64,000 nt of DNA, from the NCBI GenBank assembly GCA_020638095.1, contig JACKJF010000004.1, forward strand, positions 124,001 through 188,000. Reading direction: 5' to 3'. Numbering within the stretch: position 1 is the stretch's first letter; every line of letters begins with the position of its first letter. Positions 44,490-54,373 of the stretch are shown piece after piece. Position numbers and translations under genes: made by a program. The notes below the pieces were generated by a model. The model was not told the origin of the DNA, did not search any database, and saw nothing but the letters and a program-made list of their open reading frames with translations. Source of the stretch: Hyphomicrobiaceae bacterium (lineage in GTDB: Bacteria; Pseudomonadota; Alphaproteobacteria; Rhizobiales; Devosiaceae).

Positions 44490-45242
44490 ATGTCAGAACA
44501 GGCGGCCAAAAAGGCCAAACCCAACGAACTCCGCGAAACCATCATCGTGGTGATAGAGGCGCTGGTCATTGCGCTTCTGTTCCGCACGTTCCTCTATCAG
44601 CCCTTTTCGATCCCGACCGCCTCGCTCCAGCCGAGCCTTCTGATCGGCGACTACGTCATCGCGTCGAAATTTGCCTATGGATACGGCCAGTGGACTTTCC
44701 CCTTCGGCATGATTCCGATCAAGGGGCGCATTTTCGGTGGCGAGCCGCAGCGCGGCGACATCGCCGTGTTCCGTCCGGTGCCCCAGAAGGAAGATTTCAT
44801 CAAACGGGTAATCGGCCTGCCGGGTGACCATATCCAGATGATCAACGGCATTCTCAACATCAACGGCCAGCCTGTCGAGCGTGAACTGGTTGGCCGGAGC
44901 ACCGACACCGACAGTTCGGGCACGACCATTCCGGTCCTCGTCTACAAGGAAACCCTGCCCAACGGCGTGACCCATTTGATCAACGAGATTTCGGACAACG
45001 GAATGCTCGACAATACCGAGGAATATGTCGTTCCCGCCGGCCACTATTTCATGATGGGCGACAACCGCGACCGTTCGCAGGACAGCCGGGTGCTGTCTGC
45101 GGTCGGCTACGTTCCTGAATCCAACCTGATCGGCAAGGCCGAGGCTCGCTTTTTCTCCATCAAGGACGACATTCCGCCCTGGCAGATCTGGCGCTGGCCG
45201 GGCAACGTGCGGTGGGACCGCATGTTCCAGCCCGTGAACTGA
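44490..45242 (+). CDS. lepB: Signal peptidase I
   Basis: 250-residue inner-membrane serine protease that removes signal peptides. One N-terminal membrane segment (about 17-33) is followed by the catalytic Ser45 (IPTASLQPSLLIGDYV, where E. coli has SGSMMPT) and Lys105 in FIKRVIGLPGD; the GDNRDRSQDSR box is present. ATG 44490 is chosen; the in-frame TTG at 44421 would add an unconserved leader. Its TGA overlaps the rnc start (TGATG). Confidence 0.93.
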   Translation: MSEQAAKKAKPNELRETIIVVIEALVIALLFRTFLYQPFSIPTASLQPSLLIGDYVIASKFAYGYGQWTFPFGMIPIKGRIFGGEPQRGDIAVFRPVPQKEDFIKRVIGLPGDHIQMINGILNINGQPVERELVGRSTDTDSSGTTIPVLVYKETLPNGVTHLINEISDNGMLDNTEEYVVPAGHYFMMGDNRDRSQDSRVLSAVGYVPESNLIGKAEARFFSIKDDIPPWQIWRWPGNVRWDRMFQPVN

Positions 45243-45949
45243 TGCCCACCTCCGCCGGCAGACTCGAACAGCTCGAAGACCGGATCGGCCACACCTTTTC
45301 CGACCGGGCCATTCTCGTTCGCGCGCTCAGCCATTCGAGCGCCATTTCGCCGGCAAAGCGGGTGCAGAATTCCTACCAGCGTCTGGAATTCCTCGGCGAC
45401 CGTGTGCTTGGCCTCACGGTCGCCGACATACTCCTGAAGCGCCACCCGGACGACAACGAGGGCGAACTTTCGCGTAAACTCAACGCGGTCGTCCGTCGCC
45501 AAGCCTGTGCCGAGGTGGCCCGCGACCTCGAACTCGGCAGGTTTCTGGTGCTGGGCGAGAGCGAAGCACGGACCGGCGGCGCCGACAAGGATGCCATTCT
45601 CGCGGACGTCTGCGAGGCGCTGATCGGCGCCATCTACTGTGATGCGGGACTTCAAAAAGCCTACGACTTCATCGCCACGGCCTTTGCCGGGCACCTGAGG
45701 AGTGCCCGCAAGCAGGGTGCCGACCCGAAAACCGAATTGCAGGAATGGGCCCAGTCGCGTGGCCTGCCGCCGCCGAACTATGATGTTCGCAAGCGCACCG
45801 GCCCCGATCACGCGCCAACCTTCGCCATCGCGGTTGAGATCGACGGGTTCGAGCCTGCCCTCGCTTCGGGTTCTTCCAAGAAAGCAGCCGAACATCAGGC
45901 CGCGGAGGATTTCCTCGTGCGCGAAGGCATCTGGAGCGCCGCTGAATGA
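45242..45949 (+). CDS. rnc: Ribonuclease III
   Basis: 235 residues. The RNase III signature QRLEFLGDRVLGL (about residues 40-52) and the acidic metal site ADVCEALIGAIYCD are present; the C-terminal dsRBD ends with GSSKKAAEHQAAEDFL. It cuts double-stranded RNA in rRNA maturation and regulation. ATG 45242 overlaps the lepB stop (TGATG); era starts inside the rnc stop (ATGA), so lepB-rnc-era are coupled. Confidence 0.95.
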   Translation: MPTSAGRLEQLEDRIGHTFSDRAILVRALSHSSAISPAKRVQNSYQRLEFLGDRVLGLTVADILLKRHPDDNEGELSRKLNAVVRRQACAEVARDLELGRFLVLGESEARTGGADKDAILADVCEALIGAIYCDAGLQKAYDFIATAFAGHLRSARKQGADPKTELQEWAQSRGLPPPNYDVRKRTGPDHAPTFAIAVEIDGFEPALASGSSKKAAEHQAAEDFLVREGIWSAAE

Positions 45950-46857
45950 GCGCGGACGCGGCCGCGCCCACAAGATGCGGGTTTGTTGCCCTGGTCGGGG
46001 CCCCAAATGCCGGCAAAAGCACGCTTCTGAACGCCCTCGTTGGCGCCAAGGTCTCGATTGTAACCCGGAAAGCTCAGACGACCCGCGCCCAAATTCGCGG
46101 CGTCGTCACCAAGGACCGCGACCAAGTCATTTTCATCGATACGCCGGGCATCTTCCAACCCAAGCGCCGGCTAGACCGCGCCATGGTCGGTTCCGCCTGG
46201 ACCGGCGCCGGCGACGCCGATGCAATCGCCCTTATTGTCGATGCCGCCAAGGGTTTGACAACCGAGCTTGACTCGATTGTTGAAGGGCTCGCAAAGCTCG
46301 CCGCGCCCATTGTCCTCGTCCTCAACAAGGTTGACCGCACAGCGCGCGACCGCCTGATGGACCTCGCCGAAAAGCTCAACGCCCGGGTGCGCTTTGAAAG
46401 GACCTTCATGGTTTCCGCGCTCAATGGCGACGGCGTATCCGACTTTCTTGACTGGGTTTTGTCGCAACTGCCCGAAGGACCATGGCATTTCCCGGAGGAC
46501 CAGATTTCAGACCTGACCCTTGCCCTGACCGCCGCCGAAATCACCCGCGAAAAGCTTTTCGAGCGGGTGCATGACGAAATACCCTACAATTCGACCGTCG
46601 AGGTGGAACGCTTCCAGCTGCAGGACGATGGCGCCTATCGCATCGAGGAGGTGATCTACGTCACCCGCGACACGCACAAGAAGATCGTGCTCGGACAGGG
46701 CGGGCAGACGATCAAGGCCATCGGCGCTGCGGCGCGCAAGGAACTGGCCGACCTGTTTGAAACCAGGGTTCACCTCTTCCTCTTCGTCAAGGTCCGCGCC
46801 AAATGGGCCGATGATCCCGAGCGCTACGAGCAGATGGGTCTTGAATTCGGCCGCTGA
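45946..46857 (+). CDS. era: GTPase Era
   Basis: 303-residue GTP-binding protein required for 16S rRNA and 30S assembly. G1 GAPNAGKSTLLN (about 17-28), G2 AQTTRAQIRG, G3 DTPGIF and G4 NKVD are present; the C-terminal KH domain includes KIVLGQGGQTIKAIG. Length and order are standard. It overlaps rnc by 4 bp, and recO follows after 18 bp. Confidence 0.96.
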   Translation: MSADAAAPTRCGFVALVGAPNAGKSTLLNALVGAKVSIVTRKAQTTRAQIRGVVTKDRDQVIFIDTPGIFQPKRRLDRAMVGSAWTGAGDADAIALIVDAAKGLTTELDSIVEGLAKLAAPIVLVLNKVDRTARDRLMDLAEKLNARVRFERTFMVSALNGDGVSDFLDWVLSQLPEGPWHFPEDQISDLTLALTAAEITREKLFERVHDEIPYNSTVEVERFQLQDDGAYRIEEVIYVTRDTHKKIVLGQGGQTIKAIGAAARKELADLFETRVHLFLFVKVRAKWADDPERYEQMGLEFGR

Positions 46858-46875
46858 TGCCGATCAGGTGCAGCC

Positions 46876-47631
46876 ATGCAGTGGAGCGGCGACGGTCTCA
46901 TCATCGGGGTGCGCAAGCACGGCGAAACTTCGGTCATCGTCGAGGCTGTGGTCTGGGGCAGGGGCAGACATCTCGGTCTGGTGCGCGGCGGCCGCTCGAC
47001 GCGCATGGCCGCCATTTTGCAGCCCGGCAATTCGGTGCACCTGACCTGGCGGGCACGGCTCGATGAACATCTCGGCGTCTACACGGTCGAGCTCGACAAG
47101 CCGCGCGCCGCTGCGCTCATTTCGGACCGGGAAGCGCTTTACACCACGCAACTTCTTTGTGCCCACCTGCGCCTCTTGCCCGAACGCGACCCGCACGACC
47201 GCCTGCTGGAGATGGCCACCACCATCCTCGACGGTGATTTCAACGCGCTCGGACGCGCTCAGATCCTCAGCTTCTTCGAGCTGGCCCTGCTCGACGAACT
47301 CGGCTTTGGTCTCGATTTGTCCGCCTGTGCGGTGTCCGGCGCGACGAAGGGACTGGCATACGTTTCGCCCAAGTCCGGCCGTGCCGTGACCGCAGAAGCC
47401 GGCCAGCAATATCTCGACCGGCTGCTGCCGCTGCCGGCCTACTTCGGCGACCGTTCGACAGCCTCGCTTGCCGACATCCTGCAGGGTTTTCGGCTGACGG
47501 GGCACTTTCTCCAGATGCATGTCTGGGAGCCGCGCAACCTCGAACCGCCGCCCGTTCGCGACCAATTGCTGGCAAAGCTTCAAGATCGGGCATCCGGCGC
47601 GGTAAACTCCCCGAGCGAATCAAAGCCCTGA
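46876..47631 (+). CDS. recO: DNA repair protein RecO
   Basis: 251-residue recombination mediator that loads RecA with RecR and anneals ssDNA. The N-terminal OB fold (MQWSGDGLIIGVRKHGETSV ...) and GRGRHLGLVRGGRSTR with the following helical domain are as in alphaproteobacterial RecO. No Cys zinc cluster is evident; the QFFELALLDELG-like stretch FELALLDELGFGLDLSACAVSG is present. It follows era in the usual order. A short gap of 84 bp separates it from parC. Confidence 0.93.
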   Translation: MQWSGDGLIIGVRKHGETSVIVEAVVWGRGRHLGLVRGGRSTRMAAILQPGNSVHLTWRARLDEHLGVYTVELDKPRAAALISDREALYTTQLLCAHLRLLPERDPHDRLLEMATTILDGDFNALGRAQILSFFELALLDELGFGLDLSACAVSGATKGLAYVSPKSGRAVTAEAGQQYLDRLLPLPAYFGDRSTASLADILQGFRLTGHFLQMHVWEPRNLEPPPVRDQLLAKLQDRASGAVNSPSESKP

Positions 47632-47715
47632 CGCGGCGTTTTTGATTCCGGCACCGGCACTTGGGCCTGGTTCCGGACTCTCTTTGTGAAGCCGTGAAAC
47701 CGATTGAAGAGACCC

Positions 47716-49959
47716 ATGGCCGAACCCATTGCCCCGGATGACGACCGCACCCGCATCGTCGATCTGAAACAGGCTCTCGAAGAGCGCTATCTCAACTACG
47801 CGCTTTCGACCATCACCCAGCGGGCGCTGCCCGATGCCCGCGACGGCCTGAAACCGGTCCATCGGCGCATCCTGCACGTCATGCGCCTGCTCAAACTCGA
47901 CCCGCAACAGGCCTACAAGAAGTCGGCAAAGGTGGTCGGCGACGTGATCGGCGGTTTTCACCCGCACGGCGACCAGTCCATTTATGACGCCCTCGTGCGC
48001 CTCGCCCAGGATTTCGCCCTTCGCTATCCGCTCGTCGACGGGCAGGGCAATTTCGGCTCGATCGACGGCGACGCCGCCGCCGCCTACCGCTATACCGAAG
48101 CGCGGATGACCGATGTCGCGGCCCGTCTGCTCGAAGGCATCACCGAAAACGCGGTCAATTTCCGCCCGACCTACGACGGGGAGACGGAAGAACCCGAAGT
48201 CCTGCCCGCCAATTTCCCCAACCTTCTTGCCAATGGGGCCAGCGGCATTGCCGTCGGCATGGCAACCTCCATCCCGCCGCACAACGTTGCCGAACTCTGC
48301 GCCGCCGCCCTGCACCTGATCCACCATCCGGACGCATCCGCGCGCGAATTGATGCAATTCGTGCCCGGCCCCGATTTCCCGACCGGGGGCATTCTCGTCG
48401 AACCCGGCGAGGAAATCGAAAAGGCCTATGCGACGGGCCGGGGATCGTTCCGCCTCCGCGCCCGTTGGGAGGTCGAAAAGACCGCGAACGGCACGTACCA
48501 GATCATCGTCACAGAAATTCCCTACGGCGTGCAGAAGTCGCGGTTGGTGGAGAAGGTGGCCGAGTTGCTGCTCGCCAAAAAGCTGCCGCTGCTCAAGGAC
48601 ATTCGCGATGAATCGGCGGAGGATATCCGCCTCGTGCTCGAACCGCGGGCGCGCACCGTGGACGCCAACGTCCTGATGGAGAGCCTTTTCCGCACGTCGG
48701 AACTCGAAAACCGCTTCTCGCTCAACATGAACGTCCTCGACAAGGGCATCGTGCCGCGCGTCATGTCGCTCGGCGAGGCGCTGAAAGCCTGGCTGCAGCA
48801 CCGCAAGGAAGTGCTGGTCCGCCGGTCGCGTTATCGGCTGGAGCAGATCGAAAAGCGCCTCGAAGTGCTGTCGGGCTACCTCATCGCCTATCTCAACCTC
48901 GATGAGATCATCCGCATTATCCGCGAGGAAGACGAGCCCAAAGCCGTGATGATGGCCAAGTTCGGTCTCACGGACGGGCAGGCCGAGGCCATCCTCAACA
49001 TGCGCCTCAGGTCTCTGCGCAAACTTGAGGAAATCGAGATCCGGACGGAGCACAAGAAGCTCAGCGAGGAAAAGGAACACCTTGAGGCGCTGCTGGCTTC
49101 GGACCGGAAGCAATGGGGCGCAATCACCACCCAGATCACCGACCTGCAGAAGGCCTATTCGAAAGAGACTGAGCTTGGCCGGCGGCGCACCACCATCGGC
49201 GACGTGCCAGAAGTCGACGACATCGATTTCGACGCCGCCCTGATCGAAAAGGAACCAGTCACCGTCGTGCTCAGCGACAAGGGTTGGATCCGGGCGCTCA
49301 AGGGGCACAACCTCGATATCTCGGCCCTTCAATACAAGGCCGGAGACGAATTCCGCCTGATGGTCGAATGCGAAACGACCGACAAGCTCTTCATGCTGAC
49401 CACCTCCGGAAAGGTTTACACGCTGGGCGCCGACAAGCTGCCCGGCGGGCGCGGCCATGGCGAGCCGGTGCGGCTGATGGTTGACGTGGAGGAGGGGCAC
49501 GACATCGTCGATCTCTTCGCCTACCGCCAGGGATCGAAACGTCTCATCGCCTCGCGGGTCGGCAACGGCTTCATCGTCGGCGAGGATGAACTGATCGCCA
49601 ACACGCGCAAGGGCAAGCAGGTGCTCAACGTCTCGGGTGCCGACGAGGCAGCCTTCTGCGTGCCGGTCGCCGGCGACCAGGTGGCCATTGTCGGCGAGAA
49701 CCGGAAAATGCTCATTTTCTCGCTCGACCAGCTGCCGGAAATGGGCCGCGGCAAGGGTGTGCGCCTGCAGAAATACAAGGATGGCGGCGTTTCGGACCTC
49801 AAGACCTTTGCGGGTTCTGACGGACTGGTCTGGACCGATTCCTCGGGCCGGAATTTCACCAAACCGTTGAGCGAACTCGGCGAGTGGATTGGCGACCGGG
49901 CCCAGGCGGGCCGCATGCGGCCCAACGGTTTCCCGCGCAATAATCGCTTCAAAGGCTAG
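47716..49959 (+). CDS. parC: DNA topoisomerase IV subunit A
   Basis: 747 residues. The catalytic Tyr126 lies in [13 protein letters not shown]; upstream [14 protein letters not shown] and [12 protein letters not shown] are canonical. The C-terminal beta-pinwheel repeats (for example [24 protein letters not shown]) are of ParC rather than GyrA type. It decatenates daughter chromosomes together with ParE. ATG 47716 is used; a TTG at 47704 is in frame. Its last 11 bp overlap the convergent phosphoesterase gene. Confidence 0.93.
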   Translation: MAEPIAPDDDRTRIVDLKQALEERYLNYALSTITQRALPDARDGLKPVHRRILHVMRLLKLDPQQAYKKSAKVVGDVIGGFHPHGDQSIYDALVRLAQDFALRYPLVDGQGNFGSIDGDAAAAYRYTEARMTDVAARLLEGITENAVNFRPTYDGETEEPEVLPANFPNLLANGASGIAVGMATSIPPHNVAELCAAALHLIHHPDASARELMQFVPGPDFPTGGILVEPGEEIEKAYATGRGSFRLRARWEVEKTANGTYQIIVTEIPYGVQKSRLVEKVAELLLAKKLPLLKDIRDESAEDIRLVLEPRARTVDANVLMESLFRTSELENRFSLNMNVLDKGIVPRVMSLGEALKAWLQHRKEVLVRRSRYRLEQIEKRLEVLSGYLIAYLNLDEIIRIIREEDEPKAVMMAKFGLTDGQAEAILNMRLRSLRKLEEIEIRTEHKKLSEEKEHLEALLASDRKQWGAITTQITDLQKAYSKETELGRRRTTIGDVPEVDDIDFDAALIEKEPVTVVLSDKGWIRALKGHNLDISALQYKAGDEFRLMVECETTDKLFMLTTSGKVYTLGADKLPGGRGHGEPVRLMVDVEEGHDIVDLFAYRQGSKRLIASRVGNGFIVGEDELIANTRKGKQVLNVSGADEAAFCVPVAGDQVAIVGENRKMLIFSLDQLPEMGRGKGVRLQKYKDGGVSDLKTFAGSDGLVWTDSSGRNFTKPLSELGEWIGDRAQAGRMRPNGFPRNNRFKG

Positions 49960-51067
49960 CGACACTCACGCTGGCATCGGTCACCATTGCGGCTTCGGCC
50001 GGCGTTGGCAGCGCCAGTTCGGTCAAGAGGCCGAGATGGTCGCTACCGGCCGGCGCGATCGTCTCGACCGAATAGGCGCGCGCACCTCCGCGCGTGAACA
50101 CATGATCGAGCGGCAGCAGCGGCAGCGTGTCGCGCCAGCCGCGAATGTACCAGCGGGCCGGGAAAGTTGCGAGATTGAGCGTTTCCCGCGTCAGTCCCGC
50201 GCCTGAGGCAAAACGGTTGAGATCGTAGGCCCAGGGCGTCGAATTGAAGTCGCCTTCGAGCATTAGCGGCGTGTCGATTTTCGACAGCGCCTCGGCAAGG
50301 TCGGAGAATTCCTTGGATTTCCGCGCCGTCATCGCGCTGATCCGTCCCCAGAAATCGAGATCGGAGCGGCCGAGCACGCTGACCTGCAGCGGCCAGTTGA
50401 GATGGGTCGTAACCAGCGTCCAGGCGGGGCCCGCCCCGTCACCGCCAAACTCGGCGACCAGATGCGACACTTGATTGTCCCATTCCCCGAGATTTTCGGG
50501 GCAGGTGCTGAGCGGCGACCGGCGGAACGGCAGTTTCGAATAGATGGCAATCGAAGCGCGGCGGCCACCCGAACAGGTCTCGAAATAGGGGTAATCGCCG
50601 GCAATCAGCGGATGAAGACGGCCTGACTGTTCCGGAAAATACTCCTGAAGCGTCAGGATGTCGGGCTGATAGGCGTGAATTTCATCGGCCACTGCCTGCA
50701 TGTTGTAGTTGAGCCCGAAAAGATTGTGGCTCATCACCAGAACCGTCTGATGGTCTGAATCGCGTGGTGAAACCGCGAGCCGCGCGCGCAGGGCCTCGCC
50801 GAGCAAGGGAATTGCCGAAAGGACGAGCCCGATCAGACCAAGGGTCAGTATGGTTGTTCGCAGCCGCGTGTGCCGTCCAAAAAGTATGGACAGGACCAGC
50901 AAAATAATCAGTCCGAAGAACCAGACCGGCTGGAAGTGGTTGAGCGCGTCGAAAACCGGCACGAGAAAACCGAGATAGGCGAATATCGCCATCACCGCCC
51001 ACAGCACCAGACTGCTGAGGACGCCGAACGCGATGGTCCTGCGCACAAATCCGAAGAGGGTCCTCAC
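49949..51067 (-). CDS. Membrane-anchored endonuclease/exonuclease/phosphatase (EEP) family protein
   Basis: 372 residues. Three N-terminal membrane segments (about residues 8-30, 37-55 and 62-83) precede an EEP domain with complete catalytic motifs: [30 protein letters not shown] and the closing GSDHLG. The domain therefore probably faces the periplasm or outside. The family includes phospholipases, sphingomyelinases, DNases and inositol-phosphate phosphatases, so the substrate is open. GTG 51067 overlaps the stop of bpt (GTGA), giving translational coupling; a longer frame starting at 51193 is rejected. Convergent 11-bp overlap with parC. Confidence 0.78.
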   Translation of the reverse strand: MRTLFGFVRRTIAFGVLSSLVLWAVMAIFAYLGFLVPVFDALNHFQPVWFFGLIILLVLSILFGRHTRLRTTILTLGLIGLVLSAIPLLGEALRARLAVSPRDSDHQTVLVMSHNLFGLNYNMQAVADEIHAYQPDILTLQEYFPEQSGRLHPLIAGDYPYFETCSGGRRASIAIYSKLPFRRSPLSTCPENLGEWDNQVSHLVAEFGGDGAGPAWTLVTTHLNWPLQVSVLGRSDLDFWGRISAMTARKSKEFSDLAEALSKIDTPLMLEGDFNSTPWAYDLNRFASGAGLTRETLNLATFPARWYIRGWRDTLPLLPLDHVFTRGGARAYSVETIAPAGSDHLGLLTELALPTPAEAAMVTDASVSVASL

Positions 51068-51831
51068 CCGTGCGTCGTCCCTGCCGGCGCTGCCTCTGGC
51101 GACGCCAGCCGCTCCCAATGCGAATGGTCGCGCAACGCCTCGATGGGTTCGAACTGCGTCTTGTAGGCCATCTTGGGGGATCCGGGCACCCAATAGCCGA
51201 GATAGAGGTAGCCGAGCCCCGCAGCCTTGGCGCGGTTGATGTGGTCGAGGATCATAAAAGTGCCAAGACTCTGCCCGGCGAGTTCAGGGTCGTAAAAGCT
51301 GTAGACCATGCTGAGCCCGTCGCTCATCCTGTCCGTCAACGCCACGCCGATCAGGCTGTCGTGGCCCTCGGCATCTGCACCGAAATATTCAACGATCATC
51401 GTATCGATCGGCGTGTCCTCGACCATGAATTCATAGTCCGCGCGGGTCATGTTGGCCATGCCGCCGTGCCGGTGACGGGCGAACAGATAGCGTTGGAAGA
51501 GGTCGAATTGCCGGTTGGTCGTGATCGCGGGACGCTCGGCCGACCGCACGCCGGCATTTTTGCGCATCACCCGAAGATAGCGCCGCGTCCAGTCGAATTC
51601 GTCCGCCACCACCCGCACCGACGTGCAGGCGGCGCATCCCTCGCAGGCCGGCCGGTAGATCAGCGACTGGCTGCGCCGGAACCCGGCTTCCGCCAGGACC
51701 TGCGCCATCAAACCGGCAGTCTTGCCGGAAAGATGCGTGAAGATCTTCCTCTCCTCGCGGCCGGCCAAATAGGGGCATTCCGCCGGCGCGGTCAGGAAGA
51801 ACTTCGATGTGTGCATGCTCTGTTCGGTCAT
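51064..51831 (-). CDS. bpt: Aspartate/glutamate leucyltransferase (N-end rule)
   Basis: 255-residue aminoacyl-tRNA-protein transferase that adds Leu from Leu-tRNA to N-terminal Asp or Glu, targeting proteins for ClpS/ClpAP. Family marks are ECPYLAGREERKIFTHLSG, the Cys cluster ACEGCAACTSVRV and FYDPELAGQSLGTFMILDHI. Length and the rhizobial type fit Bpt rather than Aat. It lies in a leftward run after the SLC13 transporter (27-bp gap), and its stop overlaps the EEP gene start. Confidence 0.92.
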   Translation of the reverse strand: MTEQSMHTSKFFLTAPAECPYLAGREERKIFTHLSGKTAGLMAQVLAEAGFRRSQSLIYRPACEGCAACTSVRVVADEFDWTRRYLRVMRKNAGVRSAERPAITTNRQFDLFQRYLFARHRHGGMANMTRADYEFMVEDTPIDTMIVEYFGADAEGHDSLIGVALTDRMSDGLSMVYSFYDPELAGQSLGTFMILDHINRAKAAGLGYLYLGYWVPGSPKMAYKTQFEPIEALRDHSHWERLASPEAAPAGTTHG

Positions 51832-51858
51832 GCGGCGGTCCGTGCACTTCGCAGGTGG

Positions 51859-53676
51859 TCACACGCCGTAGTACCACGGCGCGACGATGCAGAAGACAAT
51901 CCATACCAGAATGACCAGCGGTGTGCCCATGGATATGAAGTCGCGGAAGCGGTAGTGCCCGGCGCCCATGACCAGGAGGTTTGTCTGATAGCCGATTGGT
52001 GTGGCGAACGAGGCATTGGCTCCAAGTATCACGGTTGCGATCAGGGGCAGGGGATCGATCCCGAGCTGATGCGCGGCGGCGATGGCGATCGGGGTGAAAA
52101 GGACCGCCGTCGCATTGTTCGACAGGAAGTTGGTCAAAACTGCGACGACAAGAAACAGTCCACCCATATAGACCGCCGGGGGCGCCGACCCGAGAACACT
52201 TGTCGTCACCTCCGCAATCGCTCGGGCGCCGCCACTGGCATCCAGTGCCGCGGCCATGGCGATTGACGAGCCGACCAGAAGAATGATCCGCCGGTCGATG
52301 GCGCGGGCCGCCTGCCGCACATTGAGGCAGCCGAGCGCGATCATCGCGAATGCCCCGGCAATCGAAGCGACTTCGGTAGGAACCAGCCCCGTGGCGATGA
52401 CGAGAATGGTCAAGGCGAAAACCAGCTGCGCCCGGATGGCCATCCCGTGCGGCCGGATTTCCGATCCGCTCCATTCCATCACGATCAGGTCCTGCAGTCC
52501 GCGCAGTCGGCGAAAGGCGCTTCGTGAACCGGCGACCAGCAGAACGTCGCCCGCCTCGAGCCGGATATCGGCTAGACGCTGGCGCGGCATGCGGCTTCGC
52601 CGTTCCACGCCGAGAATGAGGCAGCCATGCTGCGCCAGAAACCCCTGCTGGTCGACACCGTTGTTGACGAGCCGTGACCCCGGCGGCACCAGCGCCTCGT
52701 AAAGGAGGACCGTGTCGTCACCATCCTCGGTGGTCAAAATGCCGGATGAAGTGCTGAACGCTTTCCAGGAATGAAGCGCCTCGGTCAGCGCGTCACGCGT
52801 TGCCGCGATGATGAGCGTGTCGCCGCTCTTGAGGGTAATGTCGTCAAACGGCGGCAGAAACGTCTGGTAGCCGCGGTTGACGGCGCGGACCGTCAGGGTC
52901 GTCAACTTTGGGAACATGCCTGCAACGGTCGAATCGCCGACCAGCGGATGGTCCGGCGTCAGCCGGATTTCGGTGATGAACTGCACCGCGCGTCCGCGGG
53001 TGGTGGGCAGATCGCGTTCGTTCTGAGGGACAAAACGCGGGATGACGAACAGGGCGTAAAGAATGCCGATCGCCGCCATCGCCAGACCCGGAACGAAGAA
53101 CGAGAAAAAGGTGACGCTTTCTATGCCCGCGCTTCGCGCCACGCCCGCGGCGAGAAGGTTGGTCGACGAGCCGAGCAAGGTGGTCATGCCCCCGAGAATC
53201 GTCACGAAGCTGAGGGGCATCATGTATTTCGATGCCGCGATTTTCCGGCGGACCAGCAGGGAAGTCAGTACCGGCATGAACACCACGACAACCGGCGTAT
53301 TGTTGACGATCGAGCTGATCAGGGCCGCCGCCACCAGCGCCACGATCACCGCGATGACCGGTTGCTTGGGCATCAGGCGCGCGAACTGATCGGCGAGCGA
53401 TCCGATGGCCTCGGTCTGAATTAGGGCCTGTCCCATGACGAGAAGCGCCAGAATGGTCAGCAGGGCCGGATTGGCGAACCCCGCCAGAATCGTGGCGGAT
53501 GACATGTTGAGGTCGGGAAAGACCGTCCCGATCAGGAGGATCGCCACCACAGCACCGAGCGATATGACCTCGATCGGCGCCCACTCGGCCGCATAGTAGA
53601 CAAGGGCCGTGCCGATGACGCCAAACGTCAGCCACATGGCAAAGCTGTCGCTATTCGCGATGAAATAATCCAGCAT
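51859..53676 (-). CDS. SLC13-family transporter with two TrkA_C domains
   Basis: 605-residue inner-membrane transporter from ATG 53676. Both Na/dicarboxylate-type motifs occur: NNTPVVVVFMPV with LGSSTNLLAAG early and SNNATAVLFTPIAIAAA with TPIGYQTNLLVMG late. The central cytosolic portion (about residues 210-390) holds two TrkA_C-like regulatory domains (LTVRAVNRGYQTFLPPFDDI and a second with QRLADIRLEAGDVLLVAGS). Such proteins move sulfate, dicarboxylates or citrate with cations; the substrate is unknown here. It follows the RDD gene in the same direction. Confidence 0.85.
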   Translation of the reverse strand: MLDYFIANSDSFAMWLTFGVIGTALVYYAAEWAPIEVISLGAVVAILLIGTVFPDLNMSSATILAGFANPALLTILALLVMGQALIQTEAIGSLADQFARLMPKQPVIAVIVALVAAALISSIVNNTPVVVVFMPVLTSLLVRRKIAASKYMMPLSFVTILGGMTTLLGSSTNLLAAGVARSAGIESVTFFSFFVPGLAMAAIGILYALFVIPRFVPQNERDLPTTRGRAVQFITEIRLTPDHPLVGDSTVAGMFPKLTTLTVRAVNRGYQTFLPPFDDITLKSGDTLIIAATRDALTEALHSWKAFSTSSGILTTEDGDDTVLLYEALVPPGSRLVNNGVDQQGFLAQHGCLILGVERRSRMPRQRLADIRLEAGDVLLVAGSRSAFRRLRGLQDLIVMEWSGSEIRPHGMAIRAQLVFALTILVIATGLVPTEVASIAGAFAMIALGCLNVRQAARAIDRRIILLVGSSIAMAAALDASGGARAIAEVTTSVLGSAPPAVYMGGLFLVVAVLTNFLSNNATAVLFTPIAIAAAHQLGIDPLPLIATVILGANASFATPIGYQTNLLVMGAGHYRFRDFISMGTPLVILVWIVFCIVAPWYYGV

Positions 53677-53827
53677 TTCGCCCCGTCCCTTGAGGGCCAA
53701 CCCAGTCGGCGTCCGGTTTCATTGCGCGAACCGGTGTACCGTTCGGGGAACTTTTACCCGAGCGGCCGCGTCAACAAAAGCCGATCAATTCTGTGGACAA
53801 AGTTGTGCCGTCCGGCTCGTGCGCGCT

Positions 53828-54304
53828 TCAGGCGCTCTGCCAATGGCGCACCATTGGCGACTTGCGGACCATGAGCGTGCCGGTCAGGAGGTCGTGGATC
53901 ATCTGCCGGCGCGGGGTGAACAGCGCGAAAATGTAGTTGAAGGGCGGCAGGAACCAGCAGGTGAGCCAGAAGATGAGCGGATGCATGAACGCCTTCCAAC
54001 CATCAAGCGGCAGCCCATGGGTCGGGGTCAGGACAATATCCTGCATCTGCATGCCCACTGTGGCCCGTTTTGACGACCCGAGCGTCGCGGCATAGTAGAT
54101 GACGATGGACGCCGGAACCGCGACCGCCAATGCTCCCCAGCCAAGCCCAAAGGTGAAGAACCCGGCAATCGTGCCAACCAGGATGACGGCGAGCCCGATG
54201 AAGAACATGATCACGACGTCGATGATATAGGCCACCACCCGCCGGGTCAGCACACCGTCAAAAAGCTCCGGCGCGGTCGCGGGATCGGGGAGATAGTCGT
54301 TCAT
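53828..54304 (-). CDS. RDD-family membrane protein
   Basis: 158 residues from ATG 54304, with GGAGGGC upstream. The RDD signature begins GVLTRRVVAYIIDVVIMF (about residues 17-34), followed by two to three membrane segments and a C-terminal RRQMIHDLLTGTLMVRK. The function of these proteins is not settled; some act in Na+/H+ exchange. It is located between hemB and the SLC13 transporter, an order often seen in Rhizobiales. No specific substrate can be assigned. Confidence 0.85.
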   Translation of the reverse strand: MNDYLPDPATAPELFDGVLTRRVVAYIIDVVIMFFIGLAVILVGTIAGFFTFGLGWGALAVAVPASIVIYYAATLGSSKRATVGMQMQDIVLTPTHGLPLDGWKAFMHPLIFWLTCWFLPPFNYIFALFTPRRQMIHDLLTGTLMVRKSPMVRHWQSA

Positions 54305-54373
54305 TTTGCCCTCCAGACGTCGATGCCGCAAAGATGGGTCCGAAGGGGCGGAATTCAAGAGGTCCCGGAACCC

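Noticed and set aside
47620..49965. 781-codon open frame antisense to parC
   Set aside because: It mirrors the strongly conserved parC frame, has no recognisable domain, and such antisense frames are common in GC-rich genes.
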